64,000 bases of DNA from Lytechinus variegatus (GCF_018143015.1 NC_054753.1:28723462-28787461); one strand, 5' to 3'; positions 31,601 through 50,443 are shown, counted from the stretch's first letter. Program-made: numbers and translations. The notes: generated by a model not told the origin, from the letters alone.

Positions 31601-34600
31601 AAGGGCAAACTCAATTATGGCGATCATAGCGACTAATAATGTATCCTGTCATTTCTTCTCCCTAGTTTCCCGTCAGACATGTGACCCGAATCATTTGAAT
31701 TAAATTGGTAATTATTGAACCAATATTTGCTCGCCAACAGACCAAAGACAGTTTATTTGCATTTTTAGGGATGATAATCAAAAGTTGATATCGATTAGTT
31801 ATTCAAAGGTCTAAGACAGTCATTATCCAATAAATGAAACAGTCTTCCAAAGGGCACTTTGAAATCAAGAGATAATAAAATATAGCCTAAGATTTTATTA
31901 CCAGGTCAATCCAAGTAGGAGGTCATCTGATTGACGATGATAACGCACCCCCCCCCAAAAAAAAAAAGGAGAAAAAAAAGAAAAGAAATGGCGAAACATT
32001 ATTTGTATAATCTTCAAAAAATGTATAAATTAAACTGGAGTTAAACTGCACCACACAATTAAGATTTTCATTGACTCGAATGTTCCGCTTACCGCGAAGT
32101 TTTTAGACATTAATTTTGCCCCATACGCCATATTGGGCCCCTCAAAAACTTTGACTAATTACGCCATTGTTGATATTGTTGTTAAGGCAGCCAATGAACG
32201 CTCTCTCCATCGCAAATAATTTTAATGTCATTTGTAAATTATTTTTTTTAGATGATAACGAGCGAATCCCTGATGATGCTGATTAAAATGTCGTATCGAG
32301 AAGGTATCAAGGCAGGTACTGATCCAAATCCAAAACGAGACATTGAAGATACAATTACTAGATTAGTACGTGGAGATAATTAAAAACCAGTCAATATACA
32401 TTATACACCAACAGTGATACCATGATCATAGGAACTTAATTTGGCAACTCCCCCGGCAACTCTAACGTGTCTAATATAGGCCCGTTTCTGAATTGGTTTC
32501 ATATAGGCCCTGGGTTTTACTATATTCCGACTGACCTTTTCTTTCAGTTATTTGTCATTATTGAAGCAGTCGATCGATTTCATTATTCAATTTGTCACAG
32601 TTCATGTAATTATATTGATAATATACTCATTCCGATTTCACATGTAAAACCAATGCAAAATTGAACTACGCTACAATTGGCGTGACATGTATATGTATAT
32701 CTGGCGCCAAGTGTGGGTATGGGATGTGCGAGTTGTTTTATGTTCGTGAACCATGAATGTGCCATGTTCATGCCAAAGCAATACAATAAATGGTTCATGC
32801 GTGGGTGAGTGAGTATGTGTGTAGGGGATTTGTATTTTTAGATGAAATCGAACTGATGACAATTATTATATCTCATTAGGGTTTTTTCTGAAAGACATCG
32901 TTTTCACCTGTTTTATCTTATTTTTTTTCTCAAAATTTCATTCGGCATCTATCATGTTTATTCTTCCCAAGTACTAACTACTTAATATTAATTAGGCGCA
33001 AATATCAATTCCAAAGAATGCAGGCGCCGAACAATTCAATATAATAAACGGTCAAGCCGAACAATATATATAAATGCGTGAATAGGGAGAGTGAGTATTA
33101 TTAAGATAAATTAGTTAGTTCAAGTATAGTTCAAGATATTGCTCAGAGAGACACGGTAATGTGAAATAGAAATTGACAACTGAATAAATGGCCTATCGTA
33201 ATTAACTCAATTCTGAAGTTTTCTCTAAAATTTGATTAAGCTTCCTTTTCTCACTTTTAGCACGAAAGTATCTAACAATATTGGTTCAAAATTGAAAAAT
33301 TATTTTAAAAAAGAATGAATATAGGTGATTCGTCATCCATTGTGATTCGCTCGCCTTGAGACTAATTTACGAATCAGGTTTGTCGGTCACATAATCCCTG
33401 ATGAATATTACATCGCGTTTCATCCCTAGTTTTGTTCGAATAGTATTGCCCCCCCCCCCCCCCCCCTTTGCTGAACTAATTCTAGCCAATTGAGCCTGTC
33501 CAGATTGGCGGAAGGGTATGTAAGGTTTTGTTGAATCATGAACCTAGAAATGTTGTATTGCATTTATACGTGTTTCTGGGCTGTTGGCTTTGCCTTTTCT
33601 GATCAAAGTACTTGCGTACTGATTATGAAATGGGCACCCCCCCCCAAGTTTCACAACCAAATTAAAAGGGAGAAAAAGAAAGAAAGGGAAAGGGATGAAG
33701 ATTAAAAGTTATTTTTTTTAATTTCAATAGTATCTCACAAAAATAGACTTTTGTAATGCAAATGTATTTTTTGTTGCTTTTTCGCTTCGTTCGCACGCAA
33801 CGCCCGAGAGGTTTAATCCCAAAGTTTCAACTCTGACCCCTGAATCTTTTTGCTCCTTACTCCACTGGATCACAGTGTTCGAAATCTGTGTTACTGTTGC
33901 GGGGATATTTCACCAAGTAATATTTTAGAGGGATAACTAACAGACTCTCACTAATTATTGTCTCTTGTTATATAGTAATATCTTTACGGCTTTACGCACT
34001 ACACGGCACAGGTCCTCCTCCGTGACAATTCACACTTAGCTACCTATATCTTGAAATGGGGTGGGGTGTACTTTCGACGAGATGATCGATTGCAATGAAT
34101 AATTTCCAATATGGAAATTGGATTTCGTTGCTTGAAGTGCCCTTGAATAAGAGTCTCGTTATACATGTCTAAAGCTCCCATGAACCTGATGAACAAAATC
34201 ATTGTCGAAATGACATTTGTAAACTAATGTTCCGTATTCATGGTATTCGGCACCGAATTGTTGGACTGCTTGTTACCGAGATCATGGAGATAGAACATTT
34301 TTCGCGTTAAATATTCTGGTGTTATCAAGCGTGGGCACAATTTCATTGTAGACGTGTAGACACCATTGTTTTTATGATAATGATCTGATTTGAATGTCAT
34401 CAACTCTGACAAAATGACATTAATTTTGACGTAAGTATCAGGAAAGGAAAGTTAAAGGGATGCTCCGGGCTGAAAATATCATTTATATCTCAATAAATGG
34501 AGGAAAATTCACAGAGCAAAATGCTGAATATACTTTCATAAAAATGTAATAACAAATAGCGAAGCTATTGAATTTCAAAGTTAAAAACTATTTTGTGAAA

Positions 34601-36980
34601 ACAGTGATATGCACATCGTCATAAATATTCATTAGGTGGGCTAATTATGTCACATCCCAACCTTCCCTTTTCTAATGTTATTGCATGAAATCATAATTGT
34701 TTCATTATTTCATACATGTGTGAATGATGTGTCTTACTTATAATAAAATAAGTTGCAGCAATGAATATCTAATGCAATTAATCAGTTTTCAATCTAATGT
34801 TTTAAGTTTGAAAAGGAAAACAATTGAATAACCCTAATTGCATATAATAATAACAAAAGAACAAGTTGGGATATAACATCGTCAATTTGCTCATTGAATA
34901 TTCATGAAGACAAGCCTTGAACTAATTCCCCGGAATAATGCAAAGCTTTAAAATGTCATAACTTTGTTATTCTTTGTTCGATTTGGATAAAATTTTCAGT
35001 GTTTTGTTTGTCTGATTTTTTTTTATCTGTTTAAATTATATTATTCTCAGCCTGGATAATCCCCTTAAGATCATACACCTCTTATGATTAAAATGAATTA
35101 CTTTTTATTAACACGAAGCCCTATCAAATCTTATACGAATATTCTCTATTATGTTTTTTATCTCTTATTGGTCTTGATATGTCTCAAAGTTGTCCGAAAG
35201 AGCAAATGAAAACAAGCAACAAAAAGAGAGATATTTTATGAATAACAAATTTATTATTTTTTTACAGATTTAGCGTGAAAAAGGAAAAACCACCCAGATA
35301 TTAAGAAAAATAATTATAATCAATATTTTTACATTGAACCTTCCTAGCGAATGATCTAACAAAGAGTTTATTTTTTAAATAAAATTTGGAAGTCTGCACC
35401 CCTCCCCCCCGCCAAAAAAAAGATCCGCTAGTTCCTCAAGGGGCTGTCAAACATGGTCACATTTATCTTTAACTATTCAGTTTTCTCTGTAAACACTCGG
35501 TCAAAAATACCTAGTTAATAGCGTCAGCTGGGTGCAACTGTTTTTTGTTGTTGTCATATTCGACTATTTTCTAGTCGTATTTTACTCGAACAGAGTTATT
35601 TCTGACTAAAATATACGTCAGAAATGTAATAATCAGTTATTATATCAGTTGCACCCAGCTGACAAGCTGGTCTAGTCGATTTGACTGACTTGTTTTAAGA
35701 ATTTACTTTTCTTTTCACAGGTTCTGCCCAAGTGTTTTATTTTTCCTTGCTGGTTCTGTACCATCCATTTGGATCTTGGAGTTTGACTTGCTGAGACGAA
35801 GGGAAGTTCCTGTAGTGATGCGTGATAAACAATATATCGACGCCCTCAATAAGGTAATAAAAATGCCCTAGTCACACACAAGAATCGACCCCAAACAGGT
35901 AGAAGATATATCGAATGGCATTATCACTTTTTTTTTTGGGGGGGGGGCTTGCCACTCCCTTTGTAGTTCATTCTAAATATACATTACATCATCCTATTTT
36001 CCAGAATGGCCATGCGTATGCCCTTTTTGTCCATATGTCCTCTTTTCCATGTACAATCATATAAAATCTATCGGGTGCTTGGAAAAATTATATACTCCTA
36101 GTAACGAGATTTTGTTGTTTTTAATTTTGTTCAGGCAAGAACTTGGGTGTTAGCGCTGGAGCAACTGCTATTGTTTGTCTTGATTGTTGGTCGTTGGCTG
36201 CTCCCGAAGGGTGAGATCACAAGAGACCAACTGTCCCAACTGCTATTAGTCTACATCGCCACTGCTGCGGATATCATCGAGTTCTTTGACAGCTTCAATT
36301 CGGACGAATCTCCCTACAACAAAGAACTGATCACAGCCGTGCTGACTCTCTGGTCCTGGAGCCTTGTCCAGTTCACCCTCGTCTTAACATCCACCAGGGG
36401 ATCGCCAGAGTATTGCCTTCCGGTGAAACCTAAAGAACCTGTGGTCCTTGACGAAACGGCCGTCAACAAGTGGCGCAGACTTGCCAAGATGCGCAGGGTC
36501 GTGATGCATACTCGGGTACCCTGGCCATGGGGGCGGTTTGGACAGGTTATGCCTTTGCCGAATCCTCCAGGGAAGAACCGAATAATCCCGGTGCGACCAG
36601 AGGATGAGGACAAGGTCTACCCTTACAATCGATGTGCGTGTCTTGAATCCGAGATCTGGGCTGTGATGGTCGCACTCTGCCTCCAGGATGGACCCTTCCT
36701 AATCCTTCGTCTCATCCTCATCTCCCATTATAAGATCTTCACGCATCTTAGCCTCTTCTTCACTAGCAAGAATGCGTTGGTCTTGATGTTGCAGCTTTAT
36801 CGCTTGATCGTCGTACACCAGGAGAAGGTAGCCGCAGACAACCAGAGGAAACTGGACCTTCTAAAGGCTCAAGAAGATGAAGAGCGGCGGACTCATGTTG
36901 AAGTGGGAGAAACCGAGATGAATGACCCATATGATGTTGAGCAATTTAGGGAAGCGATTCAAGATTTGTACTATCGATAG
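28455..36980 (+). CDS. TMEM26: TMEM26 multi-pass membrane protein, complete, three exons
   Basis: Exons 28455-28678, 35721-35853 and 36135-36980 join in frame (phase 2, then phase 0) into a 400-residue protein. Match to human TMEM26 from memory: KVFLALVTRVLFVVHNLTSV, RLWLLALTIIGLLLETIFT, EEWKWF(C/S)P, VPSIWILE, then GRWLLPKGEITRDQLSQLLL (residues 138-157), TAADIIEF, and LQDGPFLILRLILISHYKI (302-320) with KNALVLMLQLYRL (331-343). Hydrophobic segments fit about seven to eight membrane helices. A loop of about 85 residues (about 210-295), rich in K/R/P and including MRRVVMHTRVPWPWGRF, is not one I recall from the human protein. The molecular function of TMEM26 is poorly known (a surface marker of beige adipocytes in mouse). 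Start chosen at MAPKCCKDYF: first in-frame ATG after the TATA-like box. Confidence 0.95.
28679..30650. other. TMEM26 intron 1, proximal part
   Basis: Apart from the SINE at 29034-29212 it holds a tRNA-like B box (GAGGTTCGAACCTC, 29390), short GAATGAATGAAT repeats (29537) and GATA-type low complexity (29730-29850). No other gene seen. Confidence 0.5.
29034..29212 (+). mobile_element. tRNA-derived SINE of a different family
   Basis: tRNA-like head CATTTGCTACGTCGGTAGAG and GGGTTCGAATCCTAGATTCA, then a body with CAGGTCCCTCGTAGATGACC and GCTGTCGGTCCTCTGG, ending in an AT-rich stretch. In TMEM26 intron 1. Confidence 0.65.
30657..30711 (+). CDS. Candidate coding exon inside TMEM26 intron 1
   Basis: ATTATTTTCAG precedes and GTAAGA follows a 55 nt segment that, after its first base, is open as NTVSKEEKVRLESEFYTW. 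Joined to the candidate exon at 32252 it would continue in frame. It cannot be a TMEM26 exon in the normal frame, because joining to exon 1 gives TGA at the junction. Product unknown; no family recognised. Confidence 0.35.
30657..30776 (+). repeat. 60 bp tandem duplication covering the candidate exon
   Basis: Two head-to-tail 60 bp units differing at only a few bases. The second unit lacks the AG acceptor and GT donor (GATAAT instead of GGTAAG) but remains open in the same frame. Confidence 0.9.
30895..31560. repeat. Large CAT/CAC microsatellite
   Basis: About 650 bp of imperfect (ATC)n, (ACC)n and (ATT)n repeats. The long open frames on both strands here are artefacts of the repeat. Confidence 0.95.
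32252..32383 (+). CDS. Candidate terminal coding exon inside TMEM26 intron 1
   Basis: A strong polypyrimidine acceptor (ATTTTTTTTAG) is followed by 43 open codons and TAA: MITSESLMMLIKMSYREGIK, then AGTDPNPKRDIEDTITRLVR, then GDN. Its composition looks protein-like (charged, balanced, no low complexity), in contrast to the AT-rich intron around it. It could be the last exon of a nested gene or of an alternative transcript. I do not recognise the protein. Confidence 0.4.
   Translation: MITSESLMMLIKMSYREGIKAGTDPNPKRDIEDTITRLVRGDN
32384..34451. other. TMEM26 intron 1, distal part, no gene seen
   Basis: AT-rich with TG/GT-rich patches (32690-32830) and a poly-C run at 33450-33468. No exon, RNA or repeat boundary identified. 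Confidence 0.5.
34452..35068. mobile_element. TTAA-flanked foldback element in TMEM26 intron 1
   Basis: TTAA then AGGGATGCTCCGGGCTGA on the left; ..CAGCCTGGATAATCCCC then TTAA on the right; inner blocks such as AAAATTTTCAGTGTTTTG echo the left arm inverted. Non-coding. Confidence 0.65.
35523..35662. mobile_element. 140 bp MITE just upstream of TMEM26 exon 2
   Basis: Ends GTCAGCTGGGTGCAACTG and exact complement CAGTTGCACCCAGCTGAC. The right end is 58 bp before the exon 2 start, so it adjoins the branch-point region. Confidence 0.85.
35721..35853 (+). CDS. TMEM26: TMEM26 exon 2
   Basis: Starts with the last base of Trp75, codes FCPSVLFFLAGSVPSIWILE and on to DKQYIDALNK. Acceptor TTTTCACAG, donor GTAATA. 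The human counterpart is [20 protein letters not shown]. Confidence 0.93.
36135..36980 (+). CDS. TMEM26: TMEM26 exon 3
   Basis: Large terminal exon of 281 codons plus TAG, acceptor TTTTGTTCAG. Holds most of the conserved family blocks. The C-terminal tail (EDEERRTHVEVGETEMNDPY) is acidic and probably cytosolic. Confidence 0.95.
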   Translation, partial: ARTWVLALEQLLLFVLIVGRWLLPKGEITRDQLSQLLLVYIATAADIIEFFDSFNSDESPYNKELITAVLTLWSWSLVQFTLVLTSTRGSPEYCLPVKPKEPVVLDETAVNKWRRLAKMRRVVMHTRVPWPWGRFGQVMPLPNPPGKNRIIPVRPEDEDKVYPYNRCACLESEIWAVMVALCLQDGPFLILRLILISHYKIFTHLSLFFTSKNALVLMLQLYRLIVVHQEKVAADNQRKLDLLKAQEDEERRTHVEVGETEMNDPYDVEQFREAIQDLYYR

Positions 36981-38544
36981 TTAGACAAGAATACTTATTA
37001 TAATTATTTATCAATCACAATCCCCATAATACGTCATGTTAATTCGTAACATAATGGTGTGAGAAAAGACTATAATGATATATATTTCACATCATCATAT
37101 CATTTGTGTGTGGGGGGTGTTTATTATTTTAATTCAAATGGTATTGTCCAAAGTGTAGATCTGAACAATCCATAAAACGGAAGTACTGTGAATAACCTTT
37201 TCATGTTTAGAACCTCTGTCGCTCGTGCTTTTCTCCCACGATATTTTGATACAGAAGTTTTCCTAACGAGATGGTTCATCAATATCTTTGTCAATTTGAT
37301 TCTAATGGAAAATCCGTCGGATTAGTCCACAGTGAAGAGAAAATAAGGTCGGCAAACTCGGCATCTATTAAAGAAACTTATAAAATTAAACTTCGATTCC
37401 GAAAGATGTAGTTTGCACCGTAGGCTTTGAAAAAGGCGTCATTGTATTATCAGGGGCTGCGGAACCGGGGAAGGGGCTGGAGGGGTGCAGCCTCCCCTCC
37501 TTTTTTTTCTTCTAAAATCTGCTTACAAAAACGTACAAAATAACCATTTTGATTTTATGCATGGTCACCTACCCCCCCCCCCCCACCGTCCCACATTCAA
37601 AACCGTTCCGCGACCCCTGATTAAACCATCACATGGTTTTTATCGGATTGTTCAACAATTTAGATACAGTTTTTATGAACTTCCAAGAATATTAGCCAAC
37701 CCTTCCTCCTCCTCCTTCATGTCTTTTGTCTGTTTTTCTTTTACTCAGTCATTTCTCTCTGTACGTTTTCATCTTATTTATGTCAGCCATTCTATCTTAT
37801 TTACCGTCTTTTATTCTTTTACTTTCTACTTTCTTTCTTTCTCTCTCTTTCTTTCTTTCGTTCTTTCTTTCTTTATTTATTTATTTCATTAGTTCTATCG
37901 TTTCCACTTTTAATTCATTCTTTCCTCGGTATTCTTTTATTTGATTTCATTAGTTTTGTTCGATATTTCCATTTTGGTTCTTTCTTTTAACCTTCCTTAT
38001 TTTTATTTGCACTTCATCGGTCTATTCCCTTTTCCTTTTTCCACCTTTCCCTCCCTTCGTTATTATATCATTTACCAATTAATTAATCCTCTCAGGTCAG
38101 TTATTCATTTCTTACATCATCTTCATTTCTCATACTATCATCTACCCATGTTTGCACTTCCATCCATTCTTACAATACAAAAATCAAACCTTTTAATAGT
38201 TTTCGTCCGACAGTATAATACAATCACAGTTCATTCATATTTGCAAGGTTTTCATGTTTATTGTGCCAAATACATAAAGATCAATCGGTTGTCAACGATT
38301 TCCTTATTTTGCCAATAAAGATAACAATACTTTGAATTACAGTAATCGGTTGTTTTTATGATTGGATTGATTTGATCTACTACTTCTGAAGGTTTCCATG
38401 GCGAAGAAGAAGAAGAAGAGTGTAGTGGTTTTACGGTACATCATTTGATGTGATAACATTCACTATTTTGCGAATGATACAATGTCAATGACACACTTGT
38501 CATGCTTGTTGGTGTAACTTTGAAGTTGGATAACATGGATAATG
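36981..38544. other. TMEM26 downstream region
   Basis: Possible 3' UTR, then the MITE at 37451-37619 and a long pyrimidine-rich tract (about 37690-38060, CTTT-type) whose open frames are low-complexity artefacts. No further gene. Confidence 0.5.
37451..37619. mobile_element. CAGGGGCTGCGG MITE, copy 3
   Basis: Ends CAGGGGCTGCGGAACCGG and ..CCGTTCCGCGACCCCTG, flanks ATTAT/ATTAA (a decayed 5 bp duplication is possible). About 470 bp downstream of the TMEM26 stop. Confidence 0.75.
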
Positions 38545-38554
38545 AGAAATGAAC

Positions 38555-39109
38555 ACGGGTGGCCACTTCCATTCACGAGTGGATACCATGCGCGACCATG
38601 GGGTCTCGAAAAGCACCCTAAACACGTAATTTCCATATTCTGAAAATGCACCCCTTAACAAGTATTGGCGTGTGAAACCCTACCCTTAACAAGTATTGGA
38701 AACAAAACGATACTCTTGGCAAATATTCCCTGAAATGAACCCCTAAACAAGTACAGGAATGTTTTATTATTACTGGTCCTTCGGTCGTCGATCGGCTTTA
38801 CCTTACTTTGGTTTAGTGCGACCCCACCTTCTACACCTCGCGCAAATAGGACTCTAAACACGTAGTGTTGGGGCAAAAAGGACATCCTTTATAAAACATT
38901 TTAATTTTGTTTTATCATCCCCGCAAATTCGACCCTAAACACGTAATTTTCCTAGCGAAAAAGATACCCTTTTTTCATTATTTTTGTGTTTTTGACACCC
39001 TTATCACGTTACGTACGTAACGTGCCCTATCGTGAAAAGGACATCCTTTTTACGTGTTTTTTTGGTCGCGCATGGTATCCACTCGTCAATGTAAGTGGCC
39101 CCCCGGGTT
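38555..39109. mobile_element. MULE-like non-autonomous element with 10 bp target duplication
   Basis: AGAAATGAAC occurs at 38545-38554 and again at 39110-39119. Between them lie inverted ends around GGCCACTTCCATTCACGAGT (left) and ACTCGTCAATGTAAGTGGCC (right), extended by GGATACCATGCGCGACCA. The interior has direct repeats of CCCTAAACACGTA. A 9-11 bp duplication is characteristic of Mutator-like elements; no transposase is present. Confidence 0.8.
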
Positions 39110-39559
39110 AGAAATGAACCAAAATAGAGGGCAAGCCAGCCAAGAATGATAGAATCACCGTACTAACAATTTTAGGCAATCCCTTGACAAGAAGAATATT
39201 CATTCACGACAATGAAAATTGATAACCAGAATCCGAATTTTGAGAGATTATCTAAGTGCAGAAAATGTGTTGTGCTTGCGGGCATAGTCAGGAGAAAAGG
39301 ACACAAGACCAGTGCAGCGGGAAACCGAAGTAGAAGAAGGGCGAGTATGAAGGAGAGAATTGAGAGGGGGGGGGAGAAAGAGAGAGCGATCGAGAGGAGA
39401 AGTTAGAGAAAGAGAAAGGCATTGACAGACAGAGAGAAAATAAAGGGAGTAATCAGAAGAAAGGTTTGGGAATAACTGTCAAACCCGACATAATGATATC
39501 AATATTCTGTTCAGAAAAGTTACATAAAGAAGTATCATCCCATGGATTGACAAGGCTCC

Positions 39560-47074
<7,515 letters not shown>

Positions 47075-49074
47075 TTTCACTCTTCAAAGTTCCTGGATCC
47101 AAACGATGTCTAGATAAGCAGAAAGAATGGCTGTGTTGATCAGACCACATCCACAACTAAATTGCGATATGATACTCTACTTCCCGGTTTATTAATACAT
47201 GTATTAAACACTTGTGCTGGTTATTGTTTAAGTGTAAATACCATATGGTATACACGCAGTGAAATCTAGGGTAGTCTCTAATGCGCCGGTCACACTGAGC
47301 AATCCGACACAGATCGATCAAAGATTGTTACGTTATAACGAACTGCATGCCGTCGGATGGTTTGGAGTCGCTTTCGTTGGTGAGACTGTAATATAAGGCG
47401 TGGGAGAGGAGAAAGCTGCCTTTGCGGAGAAAAAAGAAGAATCATGGAAAATAGAAAAACAGTTTCATTCGGGGGCGTGACACGTTTTTGTTCCAGCAGA
47501 ACAGTGGTTTGTTGTTAACAAAGGGGGAAAATGTATCCATGAAAAGATTCACAAATATTTTGTTTTCTCATGTTGCTGATACATAATTATTATGGCTGTG
47601 AATTGAACGATAAATTGCAAACTAGAATCAGGATATAAAGATATTCCTGTTTAATGTTTTTTAACCGTATTGCAGTAAAGGTCTTACAGAGAAACGAAAT
47701 GTACTATTCTTCAAAGTTAAACAATTTCAGTGATTAATAGATTTCCAATATGCGTTTACAGATAAGAAAATATTATTTACTGCGGCGGATTAAAAAAAAT
47801 AATTAATGACTGTTTTTGTAGAAGCCTTGTATAGGGTATATTTTAAATTCATTCGTTCATTTTTTTCATTCAAATAAACATATTCTTATTATGTTTGTAC
47901 AAAATATCATTTTCAACACACATATAAGGAATGCATATTTCGTCATAACAGATCTGTTTAAAGAAGGCAATGTGATTTCCCTAAAACCAGTAGCTTGTGT
48001 CATGATCCGCCTGCCAGATGGGAGGGATGAGATATAGTCCTCAGCTGGTATCTTTTAATATTAAGCTGGCACTGACACGTTGCTTTTTTATCTTCAAAAC
48101 TAAAACGTAACCTGTTCGTCAACTTATAATCAAAAGCGCATGCGCATTAGAGAATCGCGTTTGATGCATTTGCGGAAAAATCCGATTTTGTGATATATTT
48201 TGACATAATATTCAGAAAATGATATCATATTTCACCTCTTTTTCCTTCACGGTCGTTATTTTTGGGGTGGTGACTAGCCCCCCAAGCCCCACCCCCATCT
48301 TTGCGCCACCATCTAATGGGGGTACCAACAAGGTCATTTATTTTAGCTAAAACGACTAAAATGACTTGTACAAATGACTAGCTGTATATATATATATATG
48401 AGCGGTCATGGATTTAAGATGAGAATGTTCATTCAAATAACAAGGATCCACATTAATAGCTCATATACATAATAACGAGCATGAGGTTGCTCTGGCATTA
48501 GAATCATTGCCTGGTATAGTTGAAACAGTCATGACAGTCCAGTGTAAGAACTGCTACATTAGACATCTCCCGAATGTAATTTGAATGAATGGTAATACAC
48601 TCTTCACGGGAAAAGCGCGATGTGAGCAAAATTTATATACATGTATATCAAAAAGCCCTTCATGTGCAAGATATGGTTACACTTCGAGTTTCTGAAAGTT
48701 CGTAATTCCGAAGGTTCTTTATTCCGAAGATTCGTAATTCCGAAACACGTAAATTGCCTATACCTCGATGTTCGTTAATCCGAAAACGAAAAAGGGATCG
48801 TTAATCCGAACATTTGTGGCGTAATTCCGAAGGATCGTTAATCCGAAAAAGAAATGAGAGTCGTAATTCCGAAGGTTCGTTAGTCCGAAAACGAAATAAA
48901 CAACGGATAAACGAACCTTCGGAACAATGAATCTTTTTTCGTTTTCAGATTAACGAACCTTCGGAATAACGAAGGTTCGGAATTACGAATGTATACGGCA
49001 AGATATACAGTTTATAATGCCTCCACTTTCAAGCCTCTTGCAATCACTTTCACCCTAGCAGTTTATTTCCCATG
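47075..49074. other. Divergent spacer between beta-tubulins A and B, left part
   Basis: Presumed upstream region of A. Contains AT-rich sequence, a short (TA)n at 48389 and the palindromic array at 48675-48990. No clear TATA box for A was found. Confidence 0.45.
48675..48990 (-). repeat. Same CGAACCTTCGGAAT array, copy 2 (inverted)
   Basis: Starts GGTTACACTTCG, the complement of the end of copy 1, and carries the complementary core TAAATTGCCTATACCTCGAT. Then come about ten units such as GGTTCGTTAGTCCGAAAACG. Confidence 0.75.
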
Positions 49075-49082
49075 AAAATATT

Positions 49083-50443
49083 ATGCTTTCCACACTGCAT
49101 AATCATTAACCCCATACTATCCTTAACCACATACTATCTTTTTATTCTATTCACACTGTCTTTCTTGACCACATACTATTTGCATGGCCGGGATTAATGC
49201 CTTAGCCCCGGACTATCACACAGCTCGTGAATATTGATGATTTTACCATACAGAGCGCGATTAACGTGCAATATCGACTTCTGTGATTGGCTAATGCTTG
49301 TTAGCTCAACTTTTCCTTAGCACTGTTTCGTTTCACATTGCATCTCTTATCACAGCAATTGTGGTGCTAAAGACGCTGTCACACCTTGGCGTTTTAGACA
49401 GCGTATGCCCGACGTATGAGGAATTTGGCGAATACGCTGGCGTACGTCGAATACGTTACGGGTAAGTTTTGCATACGTTAAGAGTACGCTAAAACACGCT
49501 GGTATACGTCGTCATACGGCGAGGTCGTCGAAAAATTTTGCGCAAGCACAAAATTTTTCGACGTATGCCAGCGTATGGCTCATACGTCCCGCATACGCGG
49601 GCCATAAGTTGTAGGCAAGTTACGCGATCGTTGACACACGTTACTCGTACGTTACTCATAAGTCGATGTACGTCGAGATAATGTCCAGCGTACCCTAAAA
49701 CTTACTTCTAACCTATGAGTAACGTGCTTTGAACGTATGTGTAACTTAACTCCAACGTATATTGACGTATGAAGACGTGCTCCGGACGACCACAAAACTT
49801 ACTGAACGTGTTTATAACTTTGATACAGCTACCCGGTATAATGGCGTATTGGCAACGTTTATCATGTTTATAGGAATTGGTATATAAAGGTGGGGTTCAC
49901 AGGAGTTTTCTTCGGCATGGCGGTGGTGTTGATAGGTGATGTATCGTGCGGTTATGATTTGAATAGTCGAGCGGCAGCCTTTTTATAGGCTACGACACGT
50001 GTTCGTCAGCAATACGCTGCCGCGCGCTATGCGTAAGTTAGGCTATCGTAGGACATAAGTTGTGTACGCCAGCAATACGCTAGGCATTCGTTGGAATATG
50101 TTACTTATAAGTTAACGAAGCGTTCGATATAAGTTACTAATACGTTATGTATACGTCCAACTCGTTATGAATGCGCTAAGTATACGCCCAGAGTTGAAAA
50201 AAAATCAAAGTTCAGCGTATGCCGACGTTTTACAGAAATTTTGATACGTCGGGCATACGCTGTCTAAAACGCCAAGGTGTGACACCACCTTTACGGCCTG
50301 CGTTTTTGCAGGACCAGAGTACCGTACTATATTTACCGTGCTATATAGCCCACTTTGCTAAAACGTAGTGTGAAAACGAAGTGGGCTAAGCTTAACCCCG
50401 GGAAACCTGGGGTTAAGGGGAAAAAGTGCAGTGTGAAAAGCAT
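49083..50443. mobile_element. TIR element with ~8 bp target duplication, hosting a second element
   Basis: Ends ATGCTTTCCACACTGCA and TGCAGTGTGAAAAGCAT, flanked by AAAATATT and AAAATATG (7 of 8). Blocks of the type TTAACCCC and ACTATC occur near both ends. An 8 bp duplication would fit hAT-type elements, but the TIR is not one I recognise. Confidence 0.65.
49368..50294. mobile_element. Nested ACGT-rich foldback element
   Basis: Ends match inverted over about 45 bp: TGTCACACCTTGGCGTTTTA, then GACAGCGTATGCCCGACGTA. The interior is full of TACGTC, ATACGTTA and CGTATGCC variants on both strands and is CpG-rich, unlike all neighbouring sequence. No coding capacity. Confidence 0.75.

Noticed and set aside
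31040-31630. Long open frames on both strands (I/M/V-rich proteins)
   Set aside because: They are translations of the CAT/ATC microsatellite; no start context, splice sites or complexity.
37485-38318. Open frames of 72-135 codons rich in F, S and L
   Set aside because: Pyrimidine-rich low-complexity DNA; the peptides are CTTT-repeat translations.
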